DNA of 64,000 nucleotides from Ignavibacteria bacterium UBA2333. GTDB taxonomy: Bacteria; Bacteroidota; Ignavibacteria; Kapaibacteriales; Kapaibacteriaceae. Below are positions 43,667 through 52,946 of this stretch, piece after piece. The notes under the pieces are model-generated. The model did not search any database, had not been told where the DNA came from, and saw only the letters and a list, made by a program, of their open reading frames with translations. Position numbers and translations under genes: made by a program. Numbering within the stretch: the stretch's first letter is position 1; every line of letters begins with the position of its first letter. Location of the stretch: NCBI GenBank assembly GCA_002344895.1, contig DDUR01000034.1, positions 62,001 through 126,000 on the forward strand, read 5' to 3'.

Positions 43667-45283
43667 ATGAGCAACGAGCAACGCCACAGAGACGATAGTG
43701 ACGAACAAGGAGAGGTTCGTCCGGAAAATTCAAAGCGCACATCGTGGTCCGAGGACGATGATGATAGCCAATTGAAGTTTTTTGGTCCCCAGGCGAAGAA
43801 GGCACCACGCGGTGTCTACGATCCTGATCGTCCAACACCGTACTCCACAGGTTATGGCCCTACGCGTGACCGAAATTCATACGGACGTGATTCATATCGC
43901 GGCGGAGGCGATCCGCAACGCGGAGGCGACCCGCAGCGCGGTGGTGATCCGCAGCGCAACCGCGAGCCACAGCGCAGTGGGGATCCACAGCGTGGGGGAG
44001 ACTTCCGTCGTAGCGGTGGAGATACGCCACGTCCGAACCGAGCTGACCGTGAACAACGCACCTTCCGTAGTCGTGGTGAACGCCCACAACGTGTGGTCGG
44101 CAGATTCGAACCAAACTCTCGCGGCCCAGTAGATGAGCCATTCCCAATTCCTCCTCGGCAAAGCCGACAGGGGAGAGGTGGAGATGAAGAATTTGTTGAC
44201 TTTTCCGTTCTGAGTTCAGCCTACGCTAAAACAGGCCGAGGAAAGAAAGGCAAACCAGACAAGCATCAGAAGCCGCATAAGTACAAACAACTCAAAGCTA
44301 ACGACAAGCTTAAGCACGGTGATAAGAAGAAGAAGGAACCGCACATTCCGAAAAAGGACCGACGAGTAAAGTTCGATCCTAATGAGCTTCGACGTGAGAA
44401 AAAGAAGAATCCACCGGTTCCTTCAACGCCTGAGTTACGCACCGTTCTTGCACTTGAAAAGGCACCACGGAAAGAACGTCCACATCGACCTGCCGGAATG
44501 ACACTTCTGAAGGCTGTTCTTGCCTATCAGTGGGCTTCACGTGCATTAACGTTGCAAGCCATTCGCGATGGAAGGATTATGGTTGATGGTGAGGTGATGA
44601 ATCGACCAAATCGATTTGTTGTCCTCGAATCGACAGAGATCGCCGTAGATGGTGTTCAACTCGAACGGAAATCGATCAAACCGCGGACAATTGTGTTTAA
44701 CAAACCGCATGGAGTGGTGACGTCACGAGAAGAAGGTTGTACAACTGTGTATTCCTTCCTTCATAATCGCAAAGATTGGACGTTTCCGATTGGTGGTTTG
44801 CCAAAACATGCCAGTGGTATTGTTATCGTAACAAACGATAGCAGCTTTGCAGACCAAGTGGCGAATCCATTCAAGAACTTTACATCAGACATTTTTGTCA
44901 AGGTGCATCGTCCACTCAAACGGCTCGAAAACAACAAGGTGAAAAAGGCCTTGGCTGAGATTTGGAAGGATGATGACGTATTAGATGTGACAGTTGCTGC
45001 CAAAACAGCACGCGGAGCGTGGATCAAGATTGAATCGAAGACGGGACGGCTGCAGGATATCTATACCGTTCTGAAGTCGCTCCAACTTGAGCCAGTGTCC
45101 GTAGAACGTCGTCGTGTTGGTCCGTTTACAACGGATCGACTCAGTAAGGGTGCTTGGTTTAGTCTCACGGACGAGGAGTCTGATACCATCCGTCAGCAAT
45201 CTGAGAGTGACACCCATGATACCTCTGCGGCATCATCATTGTGGTCGGCTGTGTCGAAGAGGCTTTTCTCGTCCAATTCGTGA
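43667..45283 (+). CDS. RluB/RsuA-family pseudouridine-synthase-like protein with altered active site and long basic N terminus
   Basis: The 538-residue protein has a disordered, Arg/Gly/Lys-rich N-terminal half (about 1-270) with six copies of a GGDPQR-type repeat, then an S4-like RNA-binding domain (about 278-330) and an RsuA-type synthase fold (about 335-510). The catalytic signature GRLD...SGL(L) of the family reads GGLPKHASGIVIVTND, so the catalytic Asp is Pro. The conserved active-site Tyr segment reads SDIFVKV, so the Tyr also appears lost. It probably binds RNA or ribosomes without isomerising uridine. A strong terminator follows. The fold is clear; the function is open. Confidence 0.78.
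   Translation: MSNEQRHRDDSDEQGEVRPENSKRTSWSEDDDDSQLKFFGPQAKKAPRGVYDPDRPTPYSTGYGPTRDRNSYGRDSYRGGGDPQRGGDPQRGGDPQRNREPQRSGDPQRGGDFRRSGGDTPRPNRADREQRTFRSRGERPQRVVGRFEPNSRGPVDEPFPIPPRQSRQGRGGDEEFVDFSVLSSAYAKTGRGKKGKPDKHQKPHKYKQLKANDKLKHGDKKKKEPHIPKKDRRVKFDPNELRREKKKNPPVPSTPELRTVLALEKAPRKERPHRPAGMTLLKAVLAYQWASRALTLQAIRDGRIMVDGEVMNRPNRFVVLESTEIAVDGVQLERKSIKPRTIVFNKPHGVVTSREEGCTTVYSFLHNRKDWTFPIGGLPKHASGIVIVTNDSSFADQVANPFKNFTSDIFVKVHRPLKRLENNKVKKALAEIWKDDDVLDVTVAAKTARGAWIKIESKTGRLQDIYTVLKSLQLEPVSVERRRVGPFTTDRLSKGAWFSLTDEESDTIRQQSESDTHDTSAASSLWSAVSKRLFSSNS
43904..44011 (+). repeat. In-frame tandem repeat, six 18-bp units
   Basis: Six consecutive 18-base units encode GGDPQR, GGDPQR, GGDPQR, NREPQR, SGDPQR and GGDFRR. 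The first three are near identical at DNA level, and the later ones are diverged. The unit length keeps the frame, so copy number could vary without breaking the gene. It lies in the disordered, probably RNA-binding N-terminal half of the pseudouridine-synthase-like protein. Confidence 0.85.
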
Positions 45284-45310
45284 TAGAACCTCACATTGAC
45301 CGTGTGTTTG

Positions 45311-45347
45311 AACGCGCCGTCTCCTCCTAGGAGGCGGCGCGTTTTTC
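45311..45347 (+). terminator. Rho-independent terminator after the pseudouridine-synthase-like gene
   Basis: A 15-base stem (AACGCGCCGTCTCCT paired with AGGAGGCGGCGCGTT, one G-U pair) closes a 3-base loop and is followed by a T-run. It lies 28 bases after the plus-strand stop codon. The right arm also encodes the last residues (KRAAS) of the convergent ABC transporter, so it acts as a terminator only in the plus direction. Confidence 0.85.
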
Positions 45348-47099
45348 GAATTGTAGTCGATGGAGTTTAGCATAGATACCATTCATCGCCAGTAGTTCTT
45401 GATGCGTACCCTGCTCGGCTACTTCACCGTGGTGTAACACGATAATGCGATCGGCTCGCTGAATGGTCGAAAGTCGGTGGGCGATAACGATGGACGTTCT
45501 GCCTCGTAGAAGGGTTGAAATTGATTTTTCGATGAGTACTTCAGTTTCCGTATCAATGTTTGCCGTTGCCTCATCAAGGATCAGCAGATCAGGATCCGTC
45601 ACAAGAGCACGACAGAATGAAATGAGCTGCTTCTGACCGGTGCTGAGAACGGCCCCACGTTCACGTACGTTGGTGTCGTATCCCTGAGGCAATCGCGAAA
45701 TAAAGTCGTGCGCCCCAAGAGCCTTTGCGGCTGCAATCACGTGTTCATCGGTAATCTCCGGTCTTCCGAGTGTGATGTTGTCCTTTACGGAACGCGAGAA
45801 CAAAAACACATCCTGGAGTACAACGGCCATACGACGTCGAATAGAGCGCTGTTGCCAGTCTCGAATGGAGTGCCCATCGATGAGGATGTCTCCCTGCTGA
45901 AACTCGTAGAACCTGCTGACGAGATTGATGATGGAGCTCTTGCCTGCCCCTGTGGCTCCTACGAGAGCAACGGTTTCACCTTTTCGTACGTCGAACGAGA
46001 CACCCTTCAGGACTGGTGTTGTGCCGTCATACGCAAAGTGAACGTTTCGAAAACTGATTCCTTCCTGAAACGAAGAGAGTACCTTGGCATGTGGTGTGTC
46101 CGGTACAGTCGTCGACGTATCGAGAAGCTGGAAGATCCGTTCCGATGCAACAACGGAGCTCTGGAGAGTATTGTATCGCTCGCTAAGATCCCGAATCGGT
46201 CTGAAGAACATTTCCGTGTATTGAAAGAACATCACCACGATTCCTATCGTGATCTCACCTGATAGCATGTGTCCGGCCGTATAGTACAAAACAGTACAAA
46301 TGGCAACCATGCTGAGGAGTTCTACAATGGGGTAAAACGTTGCATAGTAGAAAATCGAACGATCTTGTAGATCGCGATGTTCGCGATTAAGTGCGCCAAA
46401 CTCCTTTGTTTTGCGCCCCTCTTGTCGAAACAGTTGAACAACACCTATCCCCGAGACAAACTCGTTCATAAACGAGTTCATGCTCGCTACTTGACGTCGA
46501 ATCAGATTGTATACAGTGCGGACCTTTGCTCGAAAAATGAAGGATGCAATGAGCAAGAACGGAAGAATAATAATCGTAATGCCCGTGAGTACAACACTCG
46601 TGTTGAGCATAAAAAACAGGATCCAGAGAATCGTCATGATGTCTGCGATCATGTTGACGATACCCTGTGAGAATAACTCGTTTAATGACTCAACGTCAGA
46701 CGTAACGCGCGTCACGATCCGCCCAATGGGCGTTGTATCGAAATACCGTAACGCTAACGACTGAACGTGTTTGTACAGGGCGGTACGAATATCTAGAAGG
46801 ACGTGCTGGCCAATCCACGTCAGGACAAGTCCAAGGGCATACTGCGTAAGCCCCTGCAGAATCAGAAATCCAAAGATGAGGCCGACAAACCACAACAGGC
46901 CATCTAGGTCACCCTTTACGATATGCTCGTCAATTGCCGTTTTGGTGAGAAAGGGGCGAAGGGGGCCCAACATTGTCGATGACAAGGTGAGGAGAACGGC
47001 TCCGAGGATATGATAACGATACGGCTTCAGGAAGCCAAGGAGTCGACGAAGGAGCCGGTAGTCAACCTTCTTGGTTCCTTCTTCAGTGGTCTGTGTCAT
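45327..47099 (-). CDS. ABC exporter, fused permease and ATPase (MsbA-like)
   Basis: This 590-residue type IV ABC half-transporter has six membrane helices (about 20-320) and an ATPase domain (about 350-585) with Walker A GATGAGKSSI, a signature that reads LSTGQKQL in place of LSGGQ, Walker B LLILDEATANID and the switch His in IVIAHRLSTI. The Gly-to-Thr change in the signature is mild and seen in some exporters. Export of lipid, LPS precursor or a drug is possible. PLRPFLTK in the first helix region is typical of Bacteroidota homologues and is encoded by a GGGGC-pair motif. Confidence 0.88.
   Translation of the reverse strand: MTQTTEEGTKKVDYRLLRRLLGFLKPYRYHILGAVLLTLSSTMLGPLRPFLTKTAIDEHIVKGDLDGLLWFVGLIFGFLILQGLTQYALGLVLTWIGQHVLLDIRTALYKHVQSLALRYFDTTPIGRIVTRVTSDVESLNELFSQGIVNMIADIMTILWILFFMLNTSVVLTGITIIILPFLLIASFIFRAKVRTVYNLIRRQVASMNSFMNEFVSGIGVVQLFRQEGRKTKEFGALNREHRDLQDRSIFYYATFYPIVELLSMVAICTVLYYTAGHMLSGEITIGIVVMFFQYTEMFFRPIRDLSERYNTLQSSVVASERIFQLLDTSTTVPDTPHAKVLSSFQEGISFRNVHFAYDGTTPVLKGVSFDVRKGETVALVGATGAGKSSIINLVSRFYEFQQGDILIDGHSIRDWQQRSIRRRMAVVLQDVFLFSRSVKDNITLGRPEITDEHVIAAAKALGAHDFISRLPQGYDTNVRERGAVLSTGQKQLISFCRALVTDPDLLILDEATANIDTETEVLIEKSISTLLRGRTSIVIAHRLSTIQRADRIIVLHHGEVAEQGTHQELLAMNGIYAKLHRLQFEKRAAS
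46951..46966 (+). repeat. GGGGC-pair motif, copy 11
   Basis: AAGGGGC-GAA-GGGGGC, antisense in the ABC exporter gene, whose protein reads GPLRPFL there, a sequence usual in homologues. Confidence 0.8.
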
Positions 47100-47158
47100 G
47101 ACACGAAACTACGACATCGACGCCTCGCCAAATGCGACGAAGGCGTATGTTCGCCGTT

Positions 47159-48562
47159 ATGCTAACAATCACGCCCTATGGGGCAGCTGGAGAGGTTACA
47201 GGTTCTGCCTATCTCGTGGAAACGGATGCGGCGACCGTCCTCGTTGATTTTGGGATGTTCCAGGGTGATAAGGATGATGACGCTCGTAATGTTATTCCCG
47301 GACGAATTCATCGGAATAGCGTTGACGCAGTCGTTCTGACACATGCTCACCTTGACCACTGCGGTAGGTTGCCCCTTTTGCGCCGTGAAGGGATCAAATG
47401 TCCTATCTATGCCACTGATGCCTCACGTGACATGGCCGAACTTGTCCTCCGCGATGCAGCGAGGATTCAAGAAGGCGACTTTGAGCGCAGAAAACGGCGA
47501 GCAGAACGACTTGGTCATAAACTCCCTCGGAACGAACAACCGATGTTCGACGAGGAAGATGTAGAACGCACACTAGCGCAGTTTCGAGTCGTTGATTACG
47601 ACCTACCAATCGACGTTGCAAAGGGAATACAGGCCGTATGGCATGAAGCCGGTCACATGCTTGGCTCGGCCAGCGTTGAGTTGCGGATCTTAGTTGATGG
47701 CAACGAAAAGATCGTTGTATTCAGTGGCGACGTTGGTCCGGCCAAACTACCCTATCTCCGGGATCCCGAGCCACCTCGTCGTGCTGACATTGTGATACTC
47801 GAATCAACGTATGGCGATCGTGATCACAAAAGCGAGCAGGAAACCATCGATGAGTTCTGTGCGATTGTGAATGACGCACATGCAAAGAACGGAAAGATTT
47901 TTGTTCCGGCTTTTGCGATTGGAAGAACGCAGCAGATACTCTACTATTACACAAAGCTGCAGTTGGCCGGACGGATTCCCGTGATGCCCGTTTTTGTTGA
48001 TTCACCGATGGCAATTGGCGCATCAAAAATTTATGCGGCTCACTCAGAGCTGCTCGATGAGGAAAGCTCACGAATGGCCGAGGTAGGGAACTCACCACTG
48101 CGTCGGAGAAACGTTGAGTTCCTTGAGACGGCTGAAGAGTCGAAGGAACTCAATGAACGAAACGGACCATTTATGGTCATAGCAGGTGCAGGTATGTGTA
48201 ATGCAGGCCGTATCGTTCACCACATTCGTAACAACATCGAAAATCCTAATGCCCATTTTATGATTGTTGGTTTCCAGGCTCACGGTTCGCTCGGAAGAAA
48301 AATTGTCGACCGTGTTCCGGAGATCCGTGTGATGGGTGAGATTCGTAACGTGAGGGCACAGATTCACACTCTTGGTGGAATGAGTGCACACGCCGGACAG
48401 TCTGACCTGGCGGCATGGTTTGGTGCAATGGCCGACTCCAAACCGACGGTTATCCTTACGCATGGTGAAGACAGCGCACGCAAACCCTTTGCGGACAGAC
48501 TCCGTGGAGAGTTCGGTGTTGAACCAATCCTTCCTGTTTACGCACAGCATCTTTCATTCTAA
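47159..48562 (+). CDS. Beta-CASP metallo-beta-lactamase-fold RNA nuclease (CPSF-like)
   Basis: This 467-residue protein has the MBL metal-binding motifs: LTHAHLDHCGRLPLL (about 60-74), HEAGHMLGSA, FSGDVGPAK and, near the end, ILTHGED. A beta-CASP insert (ESTYGDRDH, FAIGRTQQILYYY, VDSPMAIGASK, IAGAGMCNAGRIVHHI) marks the CPSF-73/RNase-type subfamily, acting as endo- or 5'-exonuclease on RNA. Two earlier in-frame ATGs exist; the one giving MLTITPYGAAGEVTG fits homologues best, although GAAGG stands 15 bases before it. It is followed by aspA after five bases. Confidence 0.87.
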   Translation: MLTITPYGAAGEVTGSAYLVETDAATVLVDFGMFQGDKDDDARNVIPGRIHRNSVDAVVLTHAHLDHCGRLPLLRREGIKCPIYATDASRDMAELVLRDAARIQEGDFERRKRRAERLGHKLPRNEQPMFDEEDVERTLAQFRVVDYDLPIDVAKGIQAVWHEAGHMLGSASVELRILVDGNEKIVVFSGDVGPAKLPYLRDPEPPRRADIVILESTYGDRDHKSEQETIDEFCAIVNDAHAKNGKIFVPAFAIGRTQQILYYYTKLQLAGRIPVMPVFVDSPMAIGASKIYAAHSELLDEESSRMAEVGNSPLRRRNVEFLETAEESKELNERNGPFMVIAGAGMCNAGRIVHHIRNNIENPNAHFMIVGFQAHGSLGRKIVDRVPEIRVMGEIRNVRAQIHTLGGMSAHAGQSDLAAWFGAMADSKPTVILTHGEDSARKPFADRLRGEFGVEPILPVYAQHLSF

Positions 48563-48567
48563 CCTCT

Positions 48568-49962
48568 ATGCGCATCGAGCACGACTTTCTTGGCGAACGT
48601 GAACTTCCAGACAATGTGTATTACGGTGTACAAACACTTCGTGCGCTGGAAAATTTTCACATTACAGGAACAGCAATTTCTTCGTCACCAACGTTCATCA
48701 CGTCGATGGCAATGGTAAAGAAGGCTGCTGCATTGGCAAATCGCGATTGTGACGTGCTCGATGACAAGATTGCATCGGCAATTTGTTCAGCCTGTGATGA
48801 CATCATTGCGGGAGGACTGCATGATCAATTCCCGGTTGATAGTATCCAGGGAGGTGCTGGCACATCCACGAACATGAACGCAAACGAGGTGATCGCCAAT
48901 CGTGCTCTTGAAATCCTCGGATATGCCAAGGGGCGTTACGACGTGATTCACCCGAATGATCACGTAAACCTTTCTCAAAGTACTAATGATGCCTATCCAA
49001 CGGCCTTCAGATTGTCGTTGTATCGCGATGCACAAGCGTTAATGACGGCTTTGGCAGAACTTCAGGCCTCATTTTCAGCGAAGGGAGCAGAGTTTGCTCA
49101 TGTCCTGAAAATGGGTAGGACACAATTACAAGATGCAGTACCAATGACATTGGGGCAAGAGTTTGACGCGTTTGCCGTAAATGTTGGAGAAGATATTAAA
49201 CGACTTGACGAAGCACGACGGTTAATGCTTGAGATTAATCTGGGTGCAACGGCAATCGGTACGAGTATTAACGCTCCAGAAGGGTATCCTCAGCAAGCCG
49301 TTGACCATCTGCGTACAATCTCCGGTATCGACGTTGTCCTTTCGCAGAATCTGATCGAAGCAACGTGGGATACTGGCGGATACGTGCAGTTCAGTGGTGT
49401 CCTAAAGCGAGTTGCCGTAAAACTCTCCAAGATCTGTAATGACCTGCGACTTCTGTCAAGTGGGCCACGGACAGGCTTAAATGAGATTAATCTGCCAAGA
49501 CTGCAGCCCGGCTCGAGTATCATGCCTGGAAAGGTGAATCCCGTTATCCCTGAAGTTGTCAATCAGGTCTGTTTCCTGGTTATCGGAAACGACGTCACCG
49601 TAAGTTTTGCCGCTGAAGCAGGTCAGCTGCAGCTAAACGTTATGGAGCCGGTGATAGCGCACTGTTTGTTTGAATCCCTCCGTACACTCACACGTGCTTG
49701 TGATACATTACGAGAGAAATGTGTGACTGGTATTACTGCCAATGCCGATCGCACACGCGAGATGGTGTTCGGTAGCATTGGTATCGTTACAGCACTCAAC
49801 CCAATACTCGGATACGAAACAAGTGCGTCAGTGGCCAAGGAAGCTTTTGAAACGGGAGATAATGTGATTGATATTGTCAAACGACGTGGACTGCTCTCCG
49901 AGGATCAGCTAGCGCAGGTGTTTTCTATCGATAACTTGATGCATCCACGGTTTATTCGATAG
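48568..49962 (+). CDS. aspA: Aspartate ammonia-lyase
   Basis: This 464-residue member of the fumarase/aspartase superfamily probably converts L-aspartate to fumarate and ammonia. Signatures: LGERELPDNVYYGVQTLRALENF, GGAGTSTNMNANEVIANRA, NDHVNLSQSTNDAYPTA and the catalytic-loop GSSIMPGKVNPVIPEVVNQV. The YYGVQTLRALENF and PVIPEV forms favour aspartase over class II fumarase. The last 54 bases overlap the convergent GT39-like gene, the longest 3' overlap in the window. Confidence 0.87.
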   Translation: MRIEHDFLGERELPDNVYYGVQTLRALENFHITGTAISSSPTFITSMAMVKKAAALANRDCDVLDDKIASAICSACDDIIAGGLHDQFPVDSIQGGAGTSTNMNANEVIANRALEILGYAKGRYDVIHPNDHVNLSQSTNDAYPTAFRLSLYRDAQALMTALAELQASFSAKGAEFAHVLKMGRTQLQDAVPMTLGQEFDAFAVNVGEDIKRLDEARRLMLEINLGATAIGTSINAPEGYPQQAVDHLRTISGIDVVLSQNLIEATWDTGGYVQFSGVLKRVAVKLSKICNDLRLLSSGPRTGLNEINLPRLQPGSSIMPGKVNPVIPEVVNQVCFLVIGNDVTVSFAAEAGQLQLNVMEPVIAHCLFESLRTLTRACDTLREKCVTGITANADRTREMVFGSIGIVTALNPILGYETSASVAKEAFETGDNVIDIVKRRGLLSEDQLAQVFSIDNLMHPRFIR

Positions 49963-51138
49963 TCGTTGTCCAAAGCTGTGAAGACCAGTGGCACCGAGTG
50001 CGATGACTAAAATTTGAAGCCATTCGATATCAAGTTTAAATCGGATGTTCGCGGCATGGGTTAATGCATAGGTTGCTGTTACCACGAGAAATACTACGAG
50101 GATACTGCGCATCAGTACAGGGTAAAGATTCCATGCTGTGCGAAATGTTATAAGCGTCAGTATCATGAGGAACACGACCGGTAGCAGGCGAATGATAAAA
50201 AATCCGATCGTGATCTTCATATCGTATCTGGGTGGAAACGACCAAAGTCTCAATGCTGCATTGAGTACACGTTGTCCATAACCCAGCGGATTGTCAGATA
50301 TCGCCTTGGTGGCAATGGTGCGATAGTGCGACTCCATGTCGACATCGTTCACGTTTTTTCGTAGCGTGTCAATCGATGTAATGATGCTATCGTGAACAAA
50401 GGGTTCTTGTAGACCCGAGTTCTCCGGGAGAAATCCTTCGTACACATTCATCCAAACAGGCGATTTTACAGGGATGAAACGGCCAAAGACAATGGCATTC
50501 CGTAATGTCCAGGGAAGGATAACAAGAGCAGCGCAGCATACGATGGTAACGACTGGTCCCCACGAACGTCGAAGGTGTATCGCAGCCAATACAAGTAGTA
50601 CGCCTATAGCAACGGGCTGAAAGAGAACGACCAATCCCGACACAATGCCAGCACGTACCCACTGCCGCTGCTGTAGTGCCAGGAAAACAATCATCGACAG
50701 TGCAACAGTCCACAACGTTGGTTCGAGTACACGCGGGTAGACGATATACGATGGATGAAGGGCCAACAGTGCAGCTGCACCCAATGCAGCCGTTTCTGAT
50801 GTGGTGAGTAAGCGGACGATCCTGTGCATCATAACGACACTCAGTCCACCGATAATCGCTTGGAGGACAGCTGTTACAATCGGTGTTGCTGAAACACCAA
50901 CTATTAACATGATGCCGGCAAGAACGGCAGGATAGGCCGGTGCTTTGTATGCAGTTGGGCCCAGAAGGAGGTCAAACGAAAATCCATGACCTTCGGCGAG
51001 GTTCGATGCAATCCGGAAGTCTTCAATCGTATGAATGTTGTCGCCAGATGCCACAACCACAAACACTCTAACAAGAACCGCGAAGATGGTGATGATCCAG
51101 ATCCGGCGGCCGGAAATCCCAAGTCTTATTGTGTCCAT
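49909..51138 (-). CDS. GT39/ArnT-like membrane glycosyltransferase
   Basis: This 409-residue protein has about nine to ten hydrophobic helices and, after the first, the acidic motif GDNIHTIEDFRIASNLAEGHGF that matches the DxD/DE-type first periplasmic loop of GT-C dolichyl-phosphate-sugar:protein or lipid glycosyltransferases. The following PTAYKAPAYPAVLAG is typical of the group. It may use the polyprenyl-phosphate sugar made by the DPM1-like enzyme at 40 kb, which is inference. It appears monocistronic and lies antisense to the end of aspA. Confidence 0.72.
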   Translation of the reverse strand: MDTIRLGISGRRIWIITIFAVLVRVFVVVASGDNIHTIEDFRIASNLAEGHGFSFDLLLGPTAYKAPAYPAVLAGIMLIVGVSATPIVTAVLQAIIGGLSVVMMHRIVRLLTTSETAALGAAALLALHPSYIVYPRVLEPTLWTVALSMIVFLALQQRQWVRAGIVSGLVVLFQPVAIGVLLVLAAIHLRRSWGPVVTIVCCAALVILPWTLRNAIVFGRFIPVKSPVWMNVYEGFLPENSGLQEPFVHDSIITSIDTLRKNVNDVDMESHYRTIATKAISDNPLGYGQRVLNAALRLWSFPPRYDMKITIGFFIIRLLPVVFLMILTLITFRTAWNLYPVLMRSILVVFLVVTATYALTHAANIRFKLDIEWLQILVIALGATGLHSFGQRLSNKPWMHQVIDRKHLR

Positions 51139-51243
51139 ACACCGAAGTTAGGAAGGATCCGACGCTGGAGAGTGAGTATGTGAAGAACAGCGATTCAATT
51201 CAGCGTCTTTGGCGCTTCGTACGCTGACGCTCATTCAAGTATC

Positions 51244-51271
51244 TTGTGACGCCAAATGACGAAAGTACACT
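51244..51271 (+). promoter_or_regulatory. Weak sigma-70-like promoter candidate upstream of doxX-chrA
   Basis: TTGTGA, a 16-base spacer and TACACT stand 22 bases before the DoxX start in the 155-base divergent spacer. Each box matches four of six consensus positions. Bacteroidota often use a different promoter form, so this is a tentative reading. Confidence 0.2.
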
Positions 51272-51293
51272 GTACAAACCTAAAGTCAATACC

Positions 51294-51767
51294 ATGTCCA
51301 AAATATCATCCCAACAGCCGAGACAATCGATTGAAGGATTGATCCTGCGATGTATCGTAGGACCGGTGTTTGTCTCAGAAGGTATCCAGAAGTTTCTTTT
51401 CTCAGATACACTCGGAGCCGGACGGTTCGCAAAAATCGGCCTACCATTTTCCGAAGTGTTAGGCCCAATTGTTGGAACAACGGAGATTGTATGTGGCGTG
51501 ATGATTCTACTCGGTTGGCAGATTCGATCCTTTGCGATGCCATTAATCGCGATCATGGTAGTTGCGATCGTTTCGACAAAGGTCCCGATGATGTTGGATA
51601 GCGGGCTTTGGACCTTCCTTCATGAATCGAGAACAGACTGGGCGATGATGCTTGGATGTGTTGGGCTCGTACTCATAGACAACAATCAACGAAGATTTCG
51701 TGAAGACGCGTCAAGTCGGCCGATGTATGATTCTCTTGCCAAAACGCAAAGTGAGAAGGGTCATTGA
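51294..51767 (+). CDS. DoxX-family membrane protein
   Basis: This 157-residue protein, counted from MSKISSQQPRQ, has four hydrophobic helices and the DoxX pattern LILRCIVGPVFVSEGIQKFLF, FSEVLGPIVGTTEIVCGVMILLG. DoxX-like proteins are small inner-membrane proteins linked to quinone or redox functions, without a fixed activity. The stop overlaps the chrA start by one base (TGATG), so they form a unit. Confidence 0.8.
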   Translation: MSKISSQQPRQSIEGLILRCIVGPVFVSEGIQKFLFSDTLGAGRFAKIGLPFSEVLGPIVGTTEIVCGVMILLGWQIRSFAMPLIAIMVVAIVSTKVPMMLDSGLWTFLHESRTDWAMMLGCVGLVLIDNNQRRFREDASSRPMYDSLAKTQSEKGH

Positions 51768-52891
51768 TGGATTCAACTCAAACCGTTACTAAGAAAGAAC
51801 TGGTAAGGGTCTTTCTATACCTTGGATGTTTTGGTTTCGGCGGACCAGCTGCGCATATCGCGATGATGCGTAGTGAGGTCGTCGTAAAGAGGGGATGGAT
51901 GACCGAAGATCGGTTTGTAGATCTCATCGGTATAACAAATTTGCTGCCGGGTCCAAACTCGACAGAAATGGCAATGCACGTTGGATTAGAGAAAGGGGGC
52001 TGGAAGGGGCTCCTTATCGCAGGGTTCTGTTTTATTACGCCTGCTGTGCTCATCACGTCGATTGTCGCTTATACATACGCACTGTACGGTGCATTACCAC
52101 AACTTCAACCTGCCATCGGAGGAATTCGAGCAGCCCTTGTGGCTGTAGTACTTGTTTTGATGGTGCATCTCTTACGAACGCAGATAAAGGACCGAACGTC
52201 TGTACTGTGGGCATGTCTTGCAGCCCTTGGTGTGGTTGCCGGACTGCCGGAGATTGTTGTTCTCTTTGGCACTGCCATTGTCGCTACGGTGTCGCGATCG
52301 CTTATCACGTTGAGAGTTCGAGAAGCTATCACACCTATCGTAGCAGGTGGCCTCATGCTGATGTCGCCGTCGGCGGTGTTCTTGACCTTCCTCAAGGTTG
52401 GTTCCATCCTGTATGGAAGCGGCTACGTCCTTTTTGCATTTCTTGATGAAGAACTTGTTGGAAAAGGATTCATTACGCGCCAGATACTTACGGACGCAAT
52501 CGCGGTGGGCCAGTTTACACCTGGTCCAGTGTTTTCATCTGCGACGTTTATCGGTTGGATGATGGGTGGACCTTACACAGCATGTTTGGCTACCATCGGA
52601 ATCTTCCTGCCATCATTTTTGCTTGTCGGCTGTATTGCGCCGCTTATCGATCGACTTCGTTCCTCTCCGATACTCGCATCTGCATTAGCAGCTGTGAATA
52701 TTGCAAGTGTCATACTCGTGTTGTTCGTTGCTGTCGATCTTGCGCGCATGTCAATCATTTCCGTATCGACGATTGTCATCTTTCTGATAGCAGTATTTGT
52801 CTGTATCCGATTCAGAAAGATCAACAGTGCTGTTCTAGTTATCGGAGGCGGAGTGGTCGGATGGCTGGCGAACCTGATATTAGGATTATAA
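51767..52891 (+). CDS. chrA: Chromate transporter family protein
   Basis: This 374-residue CHR-family protein has two homologous halves of membrane helices. The first half has GCFGFGGPAAHIAMMRSEVV, the second FLKVGSILYGSGYVLFAFLDEELV and AVGQFTPGPVFSSATFIGW. The GFGGP and GxGYV motifs are diagnostic of the long, duplicated ChrA form. Family members expel chromate; in many bacteria the physiological substrate is unknown. GAGAAGGG stands six bases before the ATG; a TTG one codon upstream is possible. It is co-expressed with doxX. A GGGGC-pair motif encodes KGGWKGL. Confidence 0.87.
   Translation: MDSTQTVTKKELVRVFLYLGCFGFGGPAAHIAMMRSEVVVKRGWMTEDRFVDLIGITNLLPGPNSTEMAMHVGLEKGGWKGLLIAGFCFITPAVLITSIVAYTYALYGALPQLQPAIGGIRAALVAVVLVLMVHLLRTQIKDRTSVLWACLAALGVVAGLPEIVVLFGTAIVATVSRSLITLRVREAITPIVAGGLMLMSPSAVFLTFLKVGSILYGSGYVLFAFLDEELVGKGFITRQILTDAIAVGQFTPGPVFSSATFIGWMMGGPYTACLATIGIFLPSFLLVGCIAPLIDRLRSSPILASALAAVNIASVILVLFVAVDLARMSIISVSTIVIFLIAVFVCIRFRKINSAVLVIGGGVVGWLANLILGL
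51993..52010 (+). repeat. GGGGC-pair motif, copy 12
   Basis: AAGGGGGC-TGGAA-GGGGC in chrA, encoding KGGWKGL. Confidence 0.75.
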
Positions 52892-52903
52892 CAAGAGAGA
52901 TCT

Positions 52904-52945
52904 AAAACGCAAAACGCCGATCAATCCCTGCGGATAGAACGGCGT
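52904..52945 (-). terminator. Terminator of the tRNA-Lys transcript
   Basis: On the minus strand, right after the encoded CCA, ACGCCG and CGGCGT form a 6-base stem around a 20-base loop with a small inner ATCC/GGAT pairing. TTTTGCGTTTT follows. The position just after the tRNA and the T-rich tail suggest an intrinsic terminator for it. Confidence 0.55.
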
Positions 52946-52946
52946 C

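Noticed and set aside
43904..44011. Regular GC-rich repeats as a CRISPR array
   Set aside because: Units are contiguous, 18 bases, in frame and without spacers; they encode a protein repeat.
51201..51226. CAGCGT...ACGCTG repeat in the spacer before doxX as an operator
   Set aside because: Arms of six bases around a 14-base loop with no other support; common by chance.
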